This document shows positions 7,672 to 15,582 of a stretch of DNA of 32,822 nt, piece by piece (within the stretch, counting starts at the first letter, position 1; each line of letters starts with the position of its first letter). The stretch is from DASRTE01 sp035656095 (GTDB lineage Bacteria; Actinomycetota; Actinomycetes; Jiangellales; Jiangellaceae). The notes under the pieces were generated by a model. That model searched no databases, was not told where the DNA came from, and was given only the letters and a program-made list of their open reading frames with translations. The stretch is from contig DASRTE010000185.1 of assembly GCA_035656095.1 (NCBI GenBank), positions 1 through 32,822 of the forward strand, written 5' to 3'. The position numbers and the translations under genes are program-made.

Positions 7672-8539
7672 TCGGGACTGTGATCCGCCCCGACAGCCCG
7701 AGGACGGCCGGACCGGTCAGGAGCAGCACGCCGTCCTTGCGTTCGGTGACCACCAACCGGCCTCCCGGCACGTCGACGGTGTACGACGCTCCCGGCGCGG
7801 CACCGTCACGACGCATCGCGACCCATGCGGCCGCACAGACGCCGGTGCCGCACGAGCGGGTCTCGCCGACGCCGCGTTCCCACACCCGCAGGGCGATGTG
7901 CCGGTCTGCCCGACCGACGACGAACTCCACGTTCGTACCCGCGGGGAAGGCCTCGTCCGGCTTGACCTGGGGCTGTTGCAGCAGGCGGCCCACGTCGTCG
8001 AGGGCATCGACGAACACCACGGCATGCGGGTTCGGCACGACGACCGCCTCCGCGGGCCACGTCCGTCCGCCTACGGACACCCGAATCGCCTGCTGCCGCA
8101 CCTGCTCGGCCCTGCCCATCTCCGCCGTGATCGAGCCGTCGGTCTGCTCGCGAACCAGCCGGACACCTCCCCGGGTTCCGATCGGCAGATCCCGCCCCGT
8201 GGCCAGGCCCGTGTCCCAGAGGTACCGCGCGATCACGCGCACGCCGTTGCCGCACATCTCGGCCACCGAGCCGTCGGCGTTGCGGTAGTCCATGAACCAC
8301 TCGGCATCGGCTGCGACATCCCGGCCGGCGGCGAGGTCGCGGCTTCGCACCACGCGGATGACGCCGTCGGCGCCCAGGCCCGTGTACCGGTCGGTCAGCC
8401 GCTGGACCGTGACCGCATCGAGATCGGGGTACTGCGTGCCGTCCGGATCGGGCAGAAGCACGAAGTCGTTCTCCGTGCCGTGACCCTTGACGAAGTGGAC
8501 ATCGCGCGCCACGGACGACGATCCTAGGGTGGGCATCAT
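7667..8539 (-). CDS. dapF: Diaminopimelate epimerase
   Basis: Cytoplasmic, cofactor-independent epimerase converting LL- to meso-diaminopimelate for lysine and peptidoglycan synthesis. Both catalytic cysteines are visible: Cys96 in EMCGNGVRV and Cys230 in RSCGTGVCAA, with the family motif VKGHGTENDFVLL near the N terminus. The length, 290 residues, is normal. The first ATG overlaps the miaA stop in an ATGA arrangement. A second ATG follows immediately, and a GTG about 8 codons later is a possible alternative, because many DapF proteins begin just before the VKGHGTEND segment. Translation is probably coupled to miaA. Confidence 0.96.
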   Translation of the reverse strand: MMPTLGSSSVARDVHFVKGHGTENDFVLLPDPDGTQYPDLDAVTVQRLTDRYTGLGADGVIRVVRSRDLAAGRDVAADAEWFMDYRNADGSVAEMCGNGVRVIARYLWDTGLATGRDLPIGTRGGVRLVREQTDGSITAEMGRAEQVRQQAIRVSVGGRTWPAEAVVVPNPHAVVFVDALDDVGRLLQQPQVKPDEAFPAGTNVEFVVGRADRHIALRVWERGVGETRSCGTGVCAAAWVAMRRDGAAPGASYTVDVPGGRLVVTERKDGVLLLTGPAVLGLSGRITVPM

Positions 8540-9441
8540 CGGCACCGGTCCAGGGCGAGTTCGACCAGGTCGGGGGGGTCGAAGGGCAGCCACGCGATCC
8601 GCGGGTCCTTGCGGAACCACGAGTCCTGACGGCGCGCGAAGCGCCGGGTCGCCCGGACGGTCCGCTCGCGTGCCTCCTGCTCGCTCGACTCGCCGGCGAG
8701 GAAGGCCAGCACCTGGGCGTAGCCGAGCGCCCGCGCGGCCGTGCGTCCGTGGCGGAGGCCGGGTTCGAGCCGGCGCACCTCGTCGACGAACCCGGCCTCC
8801 CACATCCGACCGACCCGAGCCTCGATCCGTTGGTCGAGCAGGTCGCGCGGCACGTCGAGGCCGATCTGGACCACGCTGTCGTAGGCATACACCTTCGCCG
8901 GCAGTGTCGCGGAGAACGGCTGCCCGGTCAGCTCCACCACTTCGAGCGCACGGACAACCCGTCGCCCGTTCGTCGGCAGGATCGCGGCGGCGGCCGCCGG
9001 GTCGACCGTGGACAGACGTGCGTGCAGTGCCGATGCACCGACTGCGGCGAGCTCGTCCTCCAGGCGCTCACGAACCGCGGGATCCGTGCCCGGGAACTCG
9101 AACCGATCCAGGACGGCGCGGACGTACAGTGCGCTTCCCCCGACCAGCACCGGCACGACGGCTCGGGCCCGGCACCGGTCGATCGCCGCCCTGGCCAATT
9201 GCTGGAACTCGGCCACGGTCGCCGGCTGTGTGACGTCGAGGACGTCGAGGAGGTGGTGCGGGACGCCGCGCCGCTGTGCCGTCGTCGGCTTCGACGTGCC
9301 GATGTCCATGCCCCGGTAGAGCTGCATGGCGTCCGCGTTGATGACCTCGCCGCCCAGCCGTCGGGCGAACTCGACCGCGAGGTCGCTCTTGCCCGCGGCG
9401 GTCGGGCCGACGACGGCGGCGACGGGCAGGGGCCTCGGCAC
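8536..9441 (-). CDS. miaA: tRNA dimethylallyltransferase
   Basis: Transfers a dimethylallyl group to N6 of A37 in tRNAs that read UNN codons, the step before MiaB thiomethylation (miaB is encoded nearby). The P-loop GPTAAGKS is at residues 12-19, followed by INADAMQLYRGMDIGTSKPT and the MiaA signature LVGGSALYVRAVLD. The C-terminal part has GYAQVLAFLAGE and a run of basic residues (RATRRFARRQDSWF) that contact tRNA. The chosen GTG gives a 301-residue protein of normal length. The frame is open far upstream, but that region overlaps the LigB-like gene. The start lies 22 nt after that gene's stop with no clear ribosome-binding site, and the stop overlaps dapF. Confidence 0.96.
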   Translation of the reverse strand: MPRPLPVAAVVGPTAAGKSDLAVEFARRLGGEVINADAMQLYRGMDIGTSKPTTAQRRGVPHHLLDVLDVTQPATVAEFQQLARAAIDRCRARAVVPVLVGGSALYVRAVLDRFEFPGTDPAVRERLEDELAAVGASALHARLSTVDPAAAAAILPTNGRRVVRALEVVELTGQPFSATLPAKVYAYDSVVQIGLDVPRDLLDQRIEARVGRMWEAGFVDEVRRLEPGLRHGRTAARALGYAQVLAFLAGESSEQEARERTVRATRRFARRQDSWFRKDPRIAWLPFDPPDLVELALDRCR

Positions 9442-9463
9442 GAGCCCAGTGTCGCAGCCGATC

Positions 9464-10180
9464 TCAGCCGTGCCGCTCCCAGACGGCCACCATGTAGCCC
9501 ACACCGTAGGGTGCGGCGTCGTAGGCCACCTCGGCGTCGAACAGGACCTCCTCCGACGCTCCGGCCAGCACCTGCCAGGCCGCACGTCCGGCTGCCTGCA
9601 GGTCCGCGGCCAAAGCCGGATCGATCGCGAGTAGGCCGGCGGGATCGCCGGCCCGCAACGCCTCGACGACCTCGGCGTCAAACGGCTCGGCCCGGGGGTC
9701 GAGGTATCCCGGCCCCTCGGTCGAGCGGCACGCCGATCCGTCCCCCATGACCAGCATGCCCACTCGGTCGGCCTCCTGCGCCACGGCCGCGCCGAGGCGG
9801 CGACACTCCGCGGTCGAGGAAGCGGCGTCGACCTCCAGACCGCCGACATGCCCGGTCCAGCCGGCCGCCGTGAGCAGCCATGCGCCCACAGAGAGCGAGA
9901 GCGGCAGCTCGCGGCTGTTGCCACCGTGCGCGTCCCTGCCGGGCAGGGTCACGTCCAGGTCGACGCCGTACGACGCGAACGACCCACGGCTTCCGGCGGG
10001 GTGCCGGCGGGTCGCATCACCGGTGCCGACGACGACCAGCAACTCCGGCTCGGTCGCACGCACCGCGTCGATGGCACCCAGGCACGCCGCTCGCAGTTCA
10101 TCCAGTTCTCGCGCATTCGCCTCGGCCAGTTGGGGGACGAGCAACGGTGGATGAGGGCACACCGCTGCGGACACGAGCAC
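9464..10180 (-). CDS. LigB-superfamily (class III extradiol dioxygenase-like) protein
   Basis: A protein of 238 residues of the class III extradiol dioxygenase subunit B-like group, long known beside miaA in actinobacteria (Rv2728c-type position in mycobacteria). The N terminus AAVCPHPPLLVPQL carries the HPP motif that supplies a metal-ligand histidine in true LigB enzymes. A second segment, GDGSACRSTEGPGYLDPRAEPFD, is typical of this subgroup. No ring-cleavage substrate is known for the subgroup, so the biological role is open. The start is GTG. On the minus strand TAGCCT ends 6 nt before it, with no clear Shine-Dalgarno, so the mRNA may be leaderless. It heads the cluster with miaA and dapF and is divergent from the membrane-protein gene, 32 nt away. 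Confidence 0.85.
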   Translation of the reverse strand: MLVSAAVCPHPPLLVPQLAEANARELDELRAACLGAIDAVRATEPELLVVVGTGDATRRHPAGSRGSFASYGVDLDVTLPGRDAHGGNSRELPLSLSVGAWLLTAAGWTGHVGGLEVDAASSTAECRRLGAAVAQEADRVGMLVMGDGSACRSTEGPGYLDPRAEPFDAEVVEALRAGDPAGLLAIDPALAADLQAAGRAAWQVLAGASEEVLFDAEVAYDAAPYGVGYMVAVWERHG

Positions 10181-10212
10181 GCCCGGAGGCTATCTCATGA
10201 TCATGTGGTCGA

Positions 10213-10692
10213 ATGTCGTGCGTGATCGACACGGGCGACGCGTTGCGCATCGCCGGTGCCGCCGCGGTGGGGCTGTCCGGCATCGGGCTCGGTATCGCCT
10301 GGCTGCCCGCACTACGGCACGAGGGCGCGGCCACCGCGGTGGCCCGCCTGCTCCTCACCGCCGGATTGGTTGCGGCGATCCTGGACCTCGGTGGGCTCGG
10401 TGGGGTTCTCGGGCTCGGCCTGGCCGCCATGGCCGCGACTGCCATGTGGCAGAGCCAGCCCGCTCCCGAGGTGCCGCGCCCGCGCCGGAAGGGCATCCTC
10501 GTCGCGGCCGGCGTCAGCGGGTTCCTGATCGCGGCCGCATTACGCGGATGGTGGCTGTTCGAGCAGGTGCCCGACCAGGCCAGGCCCGTCGCCGCGGTGG
10601 TGGTCGGATCGACGGCCGGCCTCGCCACGCTGGCCGCTGCCGACCGGTCCCGCGTGCGCATGCGTGACGCCGTGCGGGAGCGACTGCCCTGA
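10213..10692 (+). CDS. Small integral membrane protein of unknown function
   Basis: 159 residues with four predicted membrane segments: about 13-31 (IAGAAAVGLSGIGLGIAWL), 43-80 (a long Leu/Gly/Ala-rich stretch that may be two helices), 92-112 (around GVSGFLIAAALRGWWLF) and 124-142 (AAVVVGSTAGLATLAAA). The loops carry basic clusters (PRPRRKG; DRSRVRMRDAVRERLP at the C terminus). I recognise no family. A conserved membrane protein also lies between miaB and the LigB-like gene in mycobacteria, so it may be positionally equivalent, but similarity cannot be judged here. The start could be the ATG at 10213 or the GTG at 10222. Its 3' end faces miaB, 15 nt away. Confidence 0.72.
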   Translation: MSCVIDTGDALRIAGAAAVGLSGIGLGIAWLPALRHEGAATAVARLLLTAGLVAAILDLGGLGGVLGLGLAAMAATAMWQSQPAPEVPRPRRKGILVAAGVSGFLIAAALRGWWLFEQVPDQARPVAAVVVGSTAGLATLAAADRSRVRMRDAVRERLP

Positions 10693-10699
10693 GCGGCAG
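10684..10699. terminator. Short hairpin at the convergent membrane-protein/miaB junction
   Basis: CTGCC and GGCAG form a 5-bp stem around a 6-nt loop that contains the plus-strand stop codon. There is no T-run. It sits in the only space between two convergent genes, so a weak bidirectional terminator is possible, but a stem this short is common by chance at this GC content. Confidence 0.25.
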
Positions 10700-10707
10700 G
10701 CCCTGGG

Positions 10708-12201
10708 TCAGACGGCCGCGCACTCCGCAGCCGGCCCGGCCTGTGCGGGAACGCCGATCGCCGGCATCCCGAGAAGTACCTGCTCCCCGTGCACAGGGGC
10801 GCCGGTCTGGCGTGCGTGCAGGTCTCCCGCTGCGGTGCGGCGGACCGCGTACCGACCTCCGTGCAGCGCGGAGTCGGCTACCAGGTGATGAGGGGCGGCA
10901 TAGGTGATCCCCGCCGTCACGACGTCGCCCGGCATCGGTGACTCGCCGGCAGCGGGTACGGCGAAGTGCACGAGACGGTTGTCGCGGGCGCGTCCGGACA
11001 TCCGGTGGGTCCGATCGTCCTTGCGGCCCTCGCCCTCCGCCACGAGGATCTCGACCTCGGCGCCGAGGAACGCGCGGTTCCCGGCCCAGGCAACCTCCTC
11101 GACCGCCTCCACCAGGCGCTCGTACCGTTCCTGGACCACCCGCTTCGGCACCTGCCCGCCCATCGAGGCGGCCGGCGTACCGGGCCGCTTCGAGTACTGG
11201 AAGGTGAACGCCGAGGCGAACCGCGCCTCGCGCACGACCTCCAGCGTCTGCGTGAAGTCGGCATCGGTCTCGCCCGGGAAGCCCACGATGACGTCGGTGG
11301 TGATGGCGGCGTCGGGCATGGCTGCCCGGACCTTCTCCACGATCCCCAGATAGCGGTCGCGGCGGTACGAGCGGCGCATCGCGCGCAGCACGCGGTCCGA
11401 TCCGGACTGCAGTGGCATGTGCAGGGACGGCATCACCGCCGGGGTCTCGGCCATGGCGGCGATGACGTCGTCGGTGAAGTCGCGCGGATGAGGGCTGGTG
11501 AACCTGACCCGCTCCAGCCCGTCGACCGCCCCGACCGTCCGCAACAGTTTGCCGAAGGCGAACCGGTCGCCGAACTCGACGCCATAGGCGTTGACGTTCT
11601 GCCCCAGCAGGGTGACCTCGACCACACCCTCCTCCACCAGCGCTTGGACCTCGGCGAGGACGTCACCCGGCCGGCGGTCGCGCTCGCGGCCGCGCAACGC
11701 CGGAACGATGCAGAACGTGCACGTGTTGTTGCACCCGACACTGATGGCCACCCAAGCCGCGTAGGCGCTCTCCCGTCGCGAGGGCAACGTGGACGGGAAC
11801 ATCTCCAGCGCCTCGACGATCTCGACCTGCGCCTCACGCTCGACCCTGGCCCGCTCCAGCAGCGCAGGCAGAGACCCCACATTGTGGGTGCCGAACACCA
11901 CGTCGACCCAGGGCGCACGCCGCACGATCGCGTCGCGGTCCTTCTGTGCCAGGCAACCACCGACGGCGATCTGCATGCCCGGTGTCCGCGCCTTGACCGG
12001 TGCCAGGTGCCCGAGGTTCCCGTAGAGCTTGTTGTCGGCGTTCTCGCGGACGGCGCAGGTGTTGAACACGACCACGTCGGCCCGGCTGTCACCGGATGCG
12101 GCGACGTAGCCCGCCTGCTCGAGCAGCCCGGCCAGCCGCTCGGAGTCGTGGACGTTCATCTGACACCCGAAGGTGCGGACCTCGTACGTTCGCGCGCTCA
12201 T
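10708..12201 (-). CDS. miaB: tRNA-2-methylthio-N6-dimethylallyladenosine synthase
   Basis: Radical SAM methylthiotransferase that completes ms2i6A37 after MiaA. Three domains are visible in the 497 residues. The N-terminal UPF0004 domain has the auxiliary-cluster cysteines Cys13 (FGCQMNVHDSE), Cys49 (FNTCAVRENA) and Cys83 (GGCLAQ). The radical SAM domain has CNNTCTFC (Cys157, 161, 164). A C-terminal TRAM domain lies around AEVEILVAEGEGRKDDRTHRM. An extra C-terminal tail of about 60 residues (TAAGDLHARQTGAP onward) is typical of actinobacterial copies and variable. On the minus strand TACCCT lies 10 nt before the ATG with no clear Shine-Dalgarno, so the transcript may have a very short leader. 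It is divergent from gluA. Confidence 0.97.
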   Translation of the reverse strand: MSARTYEVRTFGCQMNVHDSERLAGLLEQAGYVAASGDSRADVVVFNTCAVRENADNKLYGNLGHLAPVKARTPGMQIAVGGCLAQKDRDAIVRRAPWVDVVFGTHNVGSLPALLERARVEREAQVEIVEALEMFPSTLPSRRESAYAAWVAISVGCNNTCTFCIVPALRGRERDRRPGDVLAEVQALVEEGVVEVTLLGQNVNAYGVEFGDRFAFGKLLRTVGAVDGLERVRFTSPHPRDFTDDVIAAMAETPAVMPSLHMPLQSGSDRVLRAMRRSYRRDRYLGIVEKVRAAMPDAAITTDVIVGFPGETDADFTQTLEVVREARFASAFTFQYSKRPGTPAASMGGQVPKRVVQERYERLVEAVEEVAWAGNRAFLGAEVEILVAEGEGRKDDRTHRMSGRARDNRLVHFAVPAAGESPMPGDVVTAGITYAAPHHLVADSALHGGRYAVRRTAAGDLHARQTGAPVHGEQVLLGMPAIGVPAQAGPAAECAAV

Positions 12202-12260
12202 GTCGGGGCCCAGGGTACGCGCCCAGTCGTGTCCGGACCGTGACCGGATGACGGTGCGGA

Positions 12261-12283
12261 ACGGTCGCGACCGTGGATAGGTT
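12261..12283 (+). promoter_or_regulatory. Putative gluA promoter with overlapping 14-bp palindrome
   Basis: ACGGTCGCGACCGT at 12261-12274 is a perfect 14-bp palindrome, a possible operator. Four bases later TAGGTT (12278-12283) fits an actinobacterial -10 element (TAnnnT) and ends 7 nt before the gluA ATG, so transcription may begin at or next to the start codon. No good -35 hexamer is seen; the palindrome occupies the spacer. The protein that would bind is unknown. Confidence 0.4.
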
Positions 12284-12290
12284 TCCTCGC

Positions 12291-13064
12291 ATGACCGAGA
12301 GCAACGGGGACACGAACGGCTCCAGCGGCGCGCCGCTGGTCGTCCTCGACGGGGTCAACAAGTACTTCGGCGACCTGCACGTCCTTGTTGACATCGACTT
12401 GACGATCCACCGCGGCGAGGTGGTCGTGGTCATCGGCCCGTCCGGCTCCGGCAAGTCGACGTTGTGCCGGGCCATCAACCGGCTCGAGCCGATCGACTCG
12501 GGGACGATCTCCCTCGACGGCCAGCCGCTGCCGGCGGAGGGCAAGGCGCTGGCTCGACTCCGGGCCGACGTCGGCATGGTCTTCCAGTCGTTCAACCTGT
12601 TCGCCCACAAGACCGTGCTCGAGAACGTCACCCTGGGACCCACCCGGGTCAAGGGTGTCCCACGGCGCCAGGCGGACGAGGAGGCCATGGCGCTGCTGGA
12701 GCGGGTCGGCGTCGCCAACCAGGCACCCAAGCTGCCCGCACAGCTCTCGGGCGGCCAGCAGCAGCGGGTCGCGATCGCCCGTGCTCTCGCGATGAAACCG
12801 AAGGTCATGCTCTTCGACGAGCCCACCTCGGCGCTCGACCCGGAGATGATCAACGAGGTGCTCGACGTCATGACCGCTCTGGCCCGGGACGGCATGACGA
12901 TGGTCGTGGTCACTCACGAGATGGGGTTCGCCCGGCGTGCGGCCAACCGCGTGGTCTTCATGGACGAGGGCGAGATCGTCGAGGAGGCGCCACCGGACAT
13001 GTTCTTCACCCAGGCCCAGAGCCACCGGGCCCAGGATTTCCTCAGCAAGATCCTCACGCACTGA
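12291..13064 (+). CDS. gluA: Glutamate-type ABC transporter ATP-binding protein
   Basis: ATPase of a polar amino-acid importer, 257 residues from the chosen ATG. Walker A GPSGSGKS is at about 49-56, the Q-loop is in VFQSFNLFAHKTVLENV, the ABC signature is LSGGQQQR, and Walker B reads VMLFDEPTSALD, followed by the THEMGFAR switch region. It is close to Corynebacterium GluA and E. coli GlnQ in layout. A GTG at 12273 is an in-frame alternative, but it overlaps the palindrome and would add residues outside the family's usual length. gluB, gluC and gluD follow on the same strand, which identifies the transporter type; the exact substrate (glutamate or another acidic or polar amino acid) is inferred from order and similarity. 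Confidence 0.93.
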   Translation: MTESNGDTNGSSGAPLVVLDGVNKYFGDLHVLVDIDLTIHRGEVVVVIGPSGSGKSTLCRAINRLEPIDSGTISLDGQPLPAEGKALARLRADVGMVFQSFNLFAHKTVLENVTLGPTRVKGVPRRQADEEAMALLERVGVANQAPKLPAQLSGGQQQRVAIARALAMKPKVMLFDEPTSALDPEMINEVLDVMTALARDGMTMVVVTHEMGFARRAANRVVFMDEGEIVEEAPPDMFFTQAQSHRAQDFLSKILTH

Positions 13065-13092
13065 TCCCTGGACACGAAGGAAGGATCCAGCA

Positions 13093-13965
13093 ATGCGCAA
13101 ACGACGTTTCACGTTCGCGGCGATCGCCGCCACGGCTGCGCTCGTCCTGGCAGCCTGTGGCGACGACGACGACGACGGAGAGGCGGCACCGACGGCCGAG
13201 CCGAGTCCCGAGTTCGCAGCCGGCTCCACCATGGCCGAACTCTCCGACGCGGGCTCGATCACGGTCGGCACCAAGTTCGACCAGCCGCTGTTCGGCCTGG
13301 TCGGCCCGGACGGGGTTCCGGTCGGGTTCGACGTCGAGATCGCCAAGATCATCGCCAGCGAACTCGGCATCGAGGAGGACGGCATCGAGTGGGTCGAGAC
13401 GATCTCGGCCAACCGCGAGCCATTCATCCAGGACGGCCAGGTCAACATCGTCGTCGCCACGTACACCATCAACGACGAGCGCAAGCAGGTGGTCGACTTC
13501 GCCGGGCCGTACTACCAGGCCGGTCAGATGATCATGGTGCTCGAGGGCAACACCGACATCAACGGGCCCGACGATCTCGCCGGCAAGACCGTGTGCTCCG
13601 CCGAGGGTTCGACCCCGGCCGAGCGCATCCGCACGGAGTACCCCGACGCGACACTGCTCCCAGCGGGCGCCTACTCGGAGTGCCTCGAGCCGCTGCGCAA
13701 CGGCCAGGTCGACGCCGTCACCACGGACAACGTCATTCTCTCGGGCTTCATCGACCAGAACCCGGGTGAGTTCAAGCTGGTCGGCGAGCCGTTCAGCGAG
13801 GAGCCGTACGGGGTCGGTCTGGAGAAGGGCGACGACGACTTCCGCAGCTTCATCAACGACGTTCTCGAGGAGTCCTTCGAGGACGGCCGCTGGGTGGAAG
13901 CCTGGGAGTCGACTGCGGGCGCCGTCCTCGAGACGCCCGAGCCGCCCACCGTCGACCGGTACTGA
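13093..13965 (+). CDS. gluB: Glutamate-type ABC transporter substrate-binding lipoprotein
   Basis: Extracellular binding protein of 290 residues, family 3 (amino-acid) solute-binding type. The signal peptide MRKRRFTFAAIAATAALVLA ends in lipobox LAAC (19-22), so Cys22 is lipidated. A run of Asp residues then links to the bilobed domain: GSITVGTKFDQPLFG, VGFDVEIAKIIASELGI, ATYTINDERKQVVDFAGPYY and DAVTTDNVILSGF are the conserved ligand-site segments of GluB/GlnH proteins. The ATG is preceded by GAAGGAAGG. It follows gluA by 28 nt; a strong hairpin lies between it and gluC. Confidence 0.94.
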   Translation: MRKRRFTFAAIAATAALVLAACGDDDDDGEAAPTAEPSPEFAAGSTMAELSDAGSITVGTKFDQPLFGLVGPDGVPVGFDVEIAKIIASELGIEEDGIEWVETISANREPFIQDGQVNIVVATYTINDERKQVVDFAGPYYQAGQMIMVLEGNTDINGPDDLAGKTVCSAEGSTPAERIRTEYPDATLLPAGAYSECLEPLRNGQVDAVTTDNVILSGFIDQNPGEFKLVGEPFSEEPYGVGLEKGDDDFRSFINDVLEESFEDGRWVEAWESTAGAVLETPEPPTVDRY

Positions 13966-13977
13966 CGGAGCACGAGT

Positions 13978-14011
13978 GAGGTGGGCCGCCCAGGTGGCGG
14001 CGGCCCACCTC
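13978..14011 (+). terminator. Perfect 13-bp hairpin between gluB and gluC
   Basis: The arm GAGGTGGGCCGCC (13978-13990) pairs without mismatch with GGCGGCCCACCTC (13999-14011) across an 8-nt loop. It begins 12 nt after the gluB stop and ends 29 nt before gluC. There is no T-run, so full termination is not expected. Such hairpins commonly protect the binding-protein mRNA 3' end and lower permease expression, which I infer here. Confidence 0.72.
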
Positions 14012-14040
14012 TGCACGGGCGTCCGGGGAGGTGAACCGGC

Positions 14041-14691
14041 ATGGATGCCGTCATCGACAACCTTCCGCTGTACTGGGCGGGATTCAAGACGACACTTTCC
14101 CTGACGCTGATCTCCGCGGCGATCGCACTCGTGCTGGGTACCATCCTCGGCGCCTTTCGAGTCTCGCCGGTCGCGCCGCTGCGCTGGTTCGGGACCACGT
14201 ACGTCGAGTTGGTGCGCAACACCCCGCTCACCCTCGTGTTCATCTTCTTCGTCTTCGTCGGTCCCCAGCTGGGCTACACGCCGAGCTCCTTCTTCATACC
14301 CGCGGTCATGGCGTTGTCGGTCTACACGGCGGCGTTCGTCTGCGAGGCGGTGCGCTCCGGGGTCAACAGCGTCGGAGTAGGCCAGGCCGAGGCGGCGCGG
14401 GCGGTGGGGCTGACCTTCACCCAGACCCTGCAGGCCATCATCCTTCCGCAGGCCCTGCGCACGGTGATCCCACCGTTGATCAACATCTTCATCGCGCTGA
14501 CGAAGAACAGCTCGGTCGCAGGCGGCTTCTTCGTGGCCGAGCTCTTCGGCGTCGGCCGCCAGCTGGCCAATGCGAACCCCGCCGACGTCGTCGCGGTGCT
14601 GGTCGGTGTCGGCATCTGCTACCTCGTCATCACGATTCCGGCCGGGATCCTGGCCGGCCGGGTCGAGCGAAGGGTGGCCTTCGCCCGATGA
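14041..14691 (+). CDS. gluC: Glutamate-type ABC transporter permease 1
   Basis: Membrane subunit of 216 residues, HisM/GlnP-type. It starts MDAVIDNLPLYWAGFKTTLSL and has about five membrane helices. The conserved segment VELVRNTPLTLVFIFF, the ATPase-contact loop GQAEAARAVGLTFTQTLQAIILPQALR (visible from about residue 118) and NSSVAGGFFVAELF identify the family. The ATG has GGGGAGGTG a few bases upstream. Its stop overlaps the gluD start as ATGA. It should pair with gluD as a heterodimeric channel driven by gluA. Confidence 0.94.
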   Translation: MDAVIDNLPLYWAGFKTTLSLTLISAAIALVLGTILGAFRVSPVAPLRWFGTTYVELVRNTPLTLVFIFFVFVGPQLGYTPSSFFIPAVMALSVYTAAFVCEAVRSGVNSVGVGQAEAARAVGLTFTQTLQAIILPQALRTVIPPLINIFIALTKNSSVAGGFFVAELFGVGRQLANANPADVVAVLVGVGICYLVITIPAGILAGRVERRVAFAR

Positions 14692-15566
14692 GCTCGGTCC
14701 TCTACGACGCCCCCGGGCCGAGGGCCCGCCGCCGAGCATTCGTCGGTTCCATCGTCGGTGGCCTGGTCGTGCTGGGAGTGCTCTACCTGGCGTACCGGCA
14801 GCTCGACAGCCGCGGACAGTGGGAGCCCGAGCGCTGGCAGGTCTTCACCGACCCACCGCTGGGCCAGACCGCCGAGGACGTCTGGCGTTCACTGGTCGTC
14901 ACCGGCCTCGGTGCCACGCTCCGTGCCGCCGCCGTGTCCGCAGTGATCGCGGCCGTCGTCGGGCTCGTCCTTGCGATCGCCCGGATGGCACCGGTGCGGT
15001 GGGTGAGGTGGCCGACGACGGCCGTCATCGAGTTCTTCCGCGGTCTCCCGGTGGTGCTGCTGATGTTCTTCGGCGTCATCGCGCTGGGCCTGCCGATCTT
15101 CTCGGGAGTGGTCTTCGGCCTGGTCATCTACAACAGCGCGATCATCGCCGAGATCCTGCGGGCCGGAATCGTCTCTCTGCCCAAAGGGCAGTCCGAAGCG
15201 GCCTACGCGATCGGTCTGTCCCGAACCCAGACGCTGTTGACCATCCTCCTCCCGCAGGCGGTGCGGCGGATGCTGCCGTCGCTGGTGAGCCAGCTGGTGG
15301 TGCTGCTCAAGGACTCGTCGCTCGGCTTCATCATCGGCTACGCCGAGCTTCTGCGGCGGCTCCAGCAGAACACCCAGTTCTTCGGTCAGCGGTACTGGTT
15401 CCAGTTCTTCGTGGTCGGCGCTGCGATCTACATCGCGGTGAACTTCACGATCTCGAGGCTGGCCGTGTGGCTCGAGCGCCGAGGGACCAAGAAGGTGGCC
15501 GGCGGCGTCGCCGCTGCCGACCAGGCCGAGATCACCGGCACCCGCGCAGCCGGCGCCGAACAGTGA
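14688..15566 (+). CDS. gluD: Glutamate-type ABC transporter permease 2
   Basis: Second membrane subunit, 292 residues. A basic cytoplasmic N terminus (PRARRRAF) precedes a first helix and then a roughly 40-residue external segment (SRGQWEPERWQVFTDPPLGQ), as in GluD-type permeases. The core has VIEFFRGLPVVLLMFFGV, the EAA loop GQSEAAYAIGLSRTQTLLTI and KDSSLGFIIGYAELL. The polar C-terminal tail after WLERRGTKK is variable in the family. It starts with an ATGA overlap on gluC, so the two are translationally coupled. It converges on rny with 6 nt between the stops. Confidence 0.94.
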   Translation: MSSVLYDAPGPRARRRAFVGSIVGGLVVLGVLYLAYRQLDSRGQWEPERWQVFTDPPLGQTAEDVWRSLVVTGLGATLRAAAVSAVIAAVVGLVLAIARMAPVRWVRWPTTAVIEFFRGLPVVLLMFFGVIALGLPIFSGVVFGLVIYNSAIIAEILRAGIVSLPKGQSEAAYAIGLSRTQTLLTILLPQAVRRMLPSLVSQLVVLLKDSSLGFIIGYAELLRRLQQNTQFFGQRYWFQFFVVGAAIYIAVNFTISRLAVWLERRGTKKVAGGVAAADQAEITGTRAAGAEQ

Positions 15567-15582
15567 CGCCCGTCAGCGGGCG
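15567..15582. terminator. Short hairpin at the convergent gluD/rny junction
   Basis: CGCCCG (15567-15572) pairs with CGGGCG (15577-15582) around the loop TCAG. It begins directly after the gluD stop and includes the rny stop (15573-15575). There is no T-run. It may act as a weak bidirectional terminator; no other candidate exists between the genes. Confidence 0.4.

Noticed and set aside
10196..10205. Palindrome CATGATCATG in the divergent spacer of the LigB-like and membrane-protein genes
   Set aside because: It is short, with no second copy and no known regulator for this sequence. It could be chance.
13978..14011. Rho-independent terminator ending the operon after gluB
   Set aside because: The stem is strong but no T-run follows, and gluC/gluD clearly belong to the same transporter. 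I list it as an intra-operon hairpin instead.
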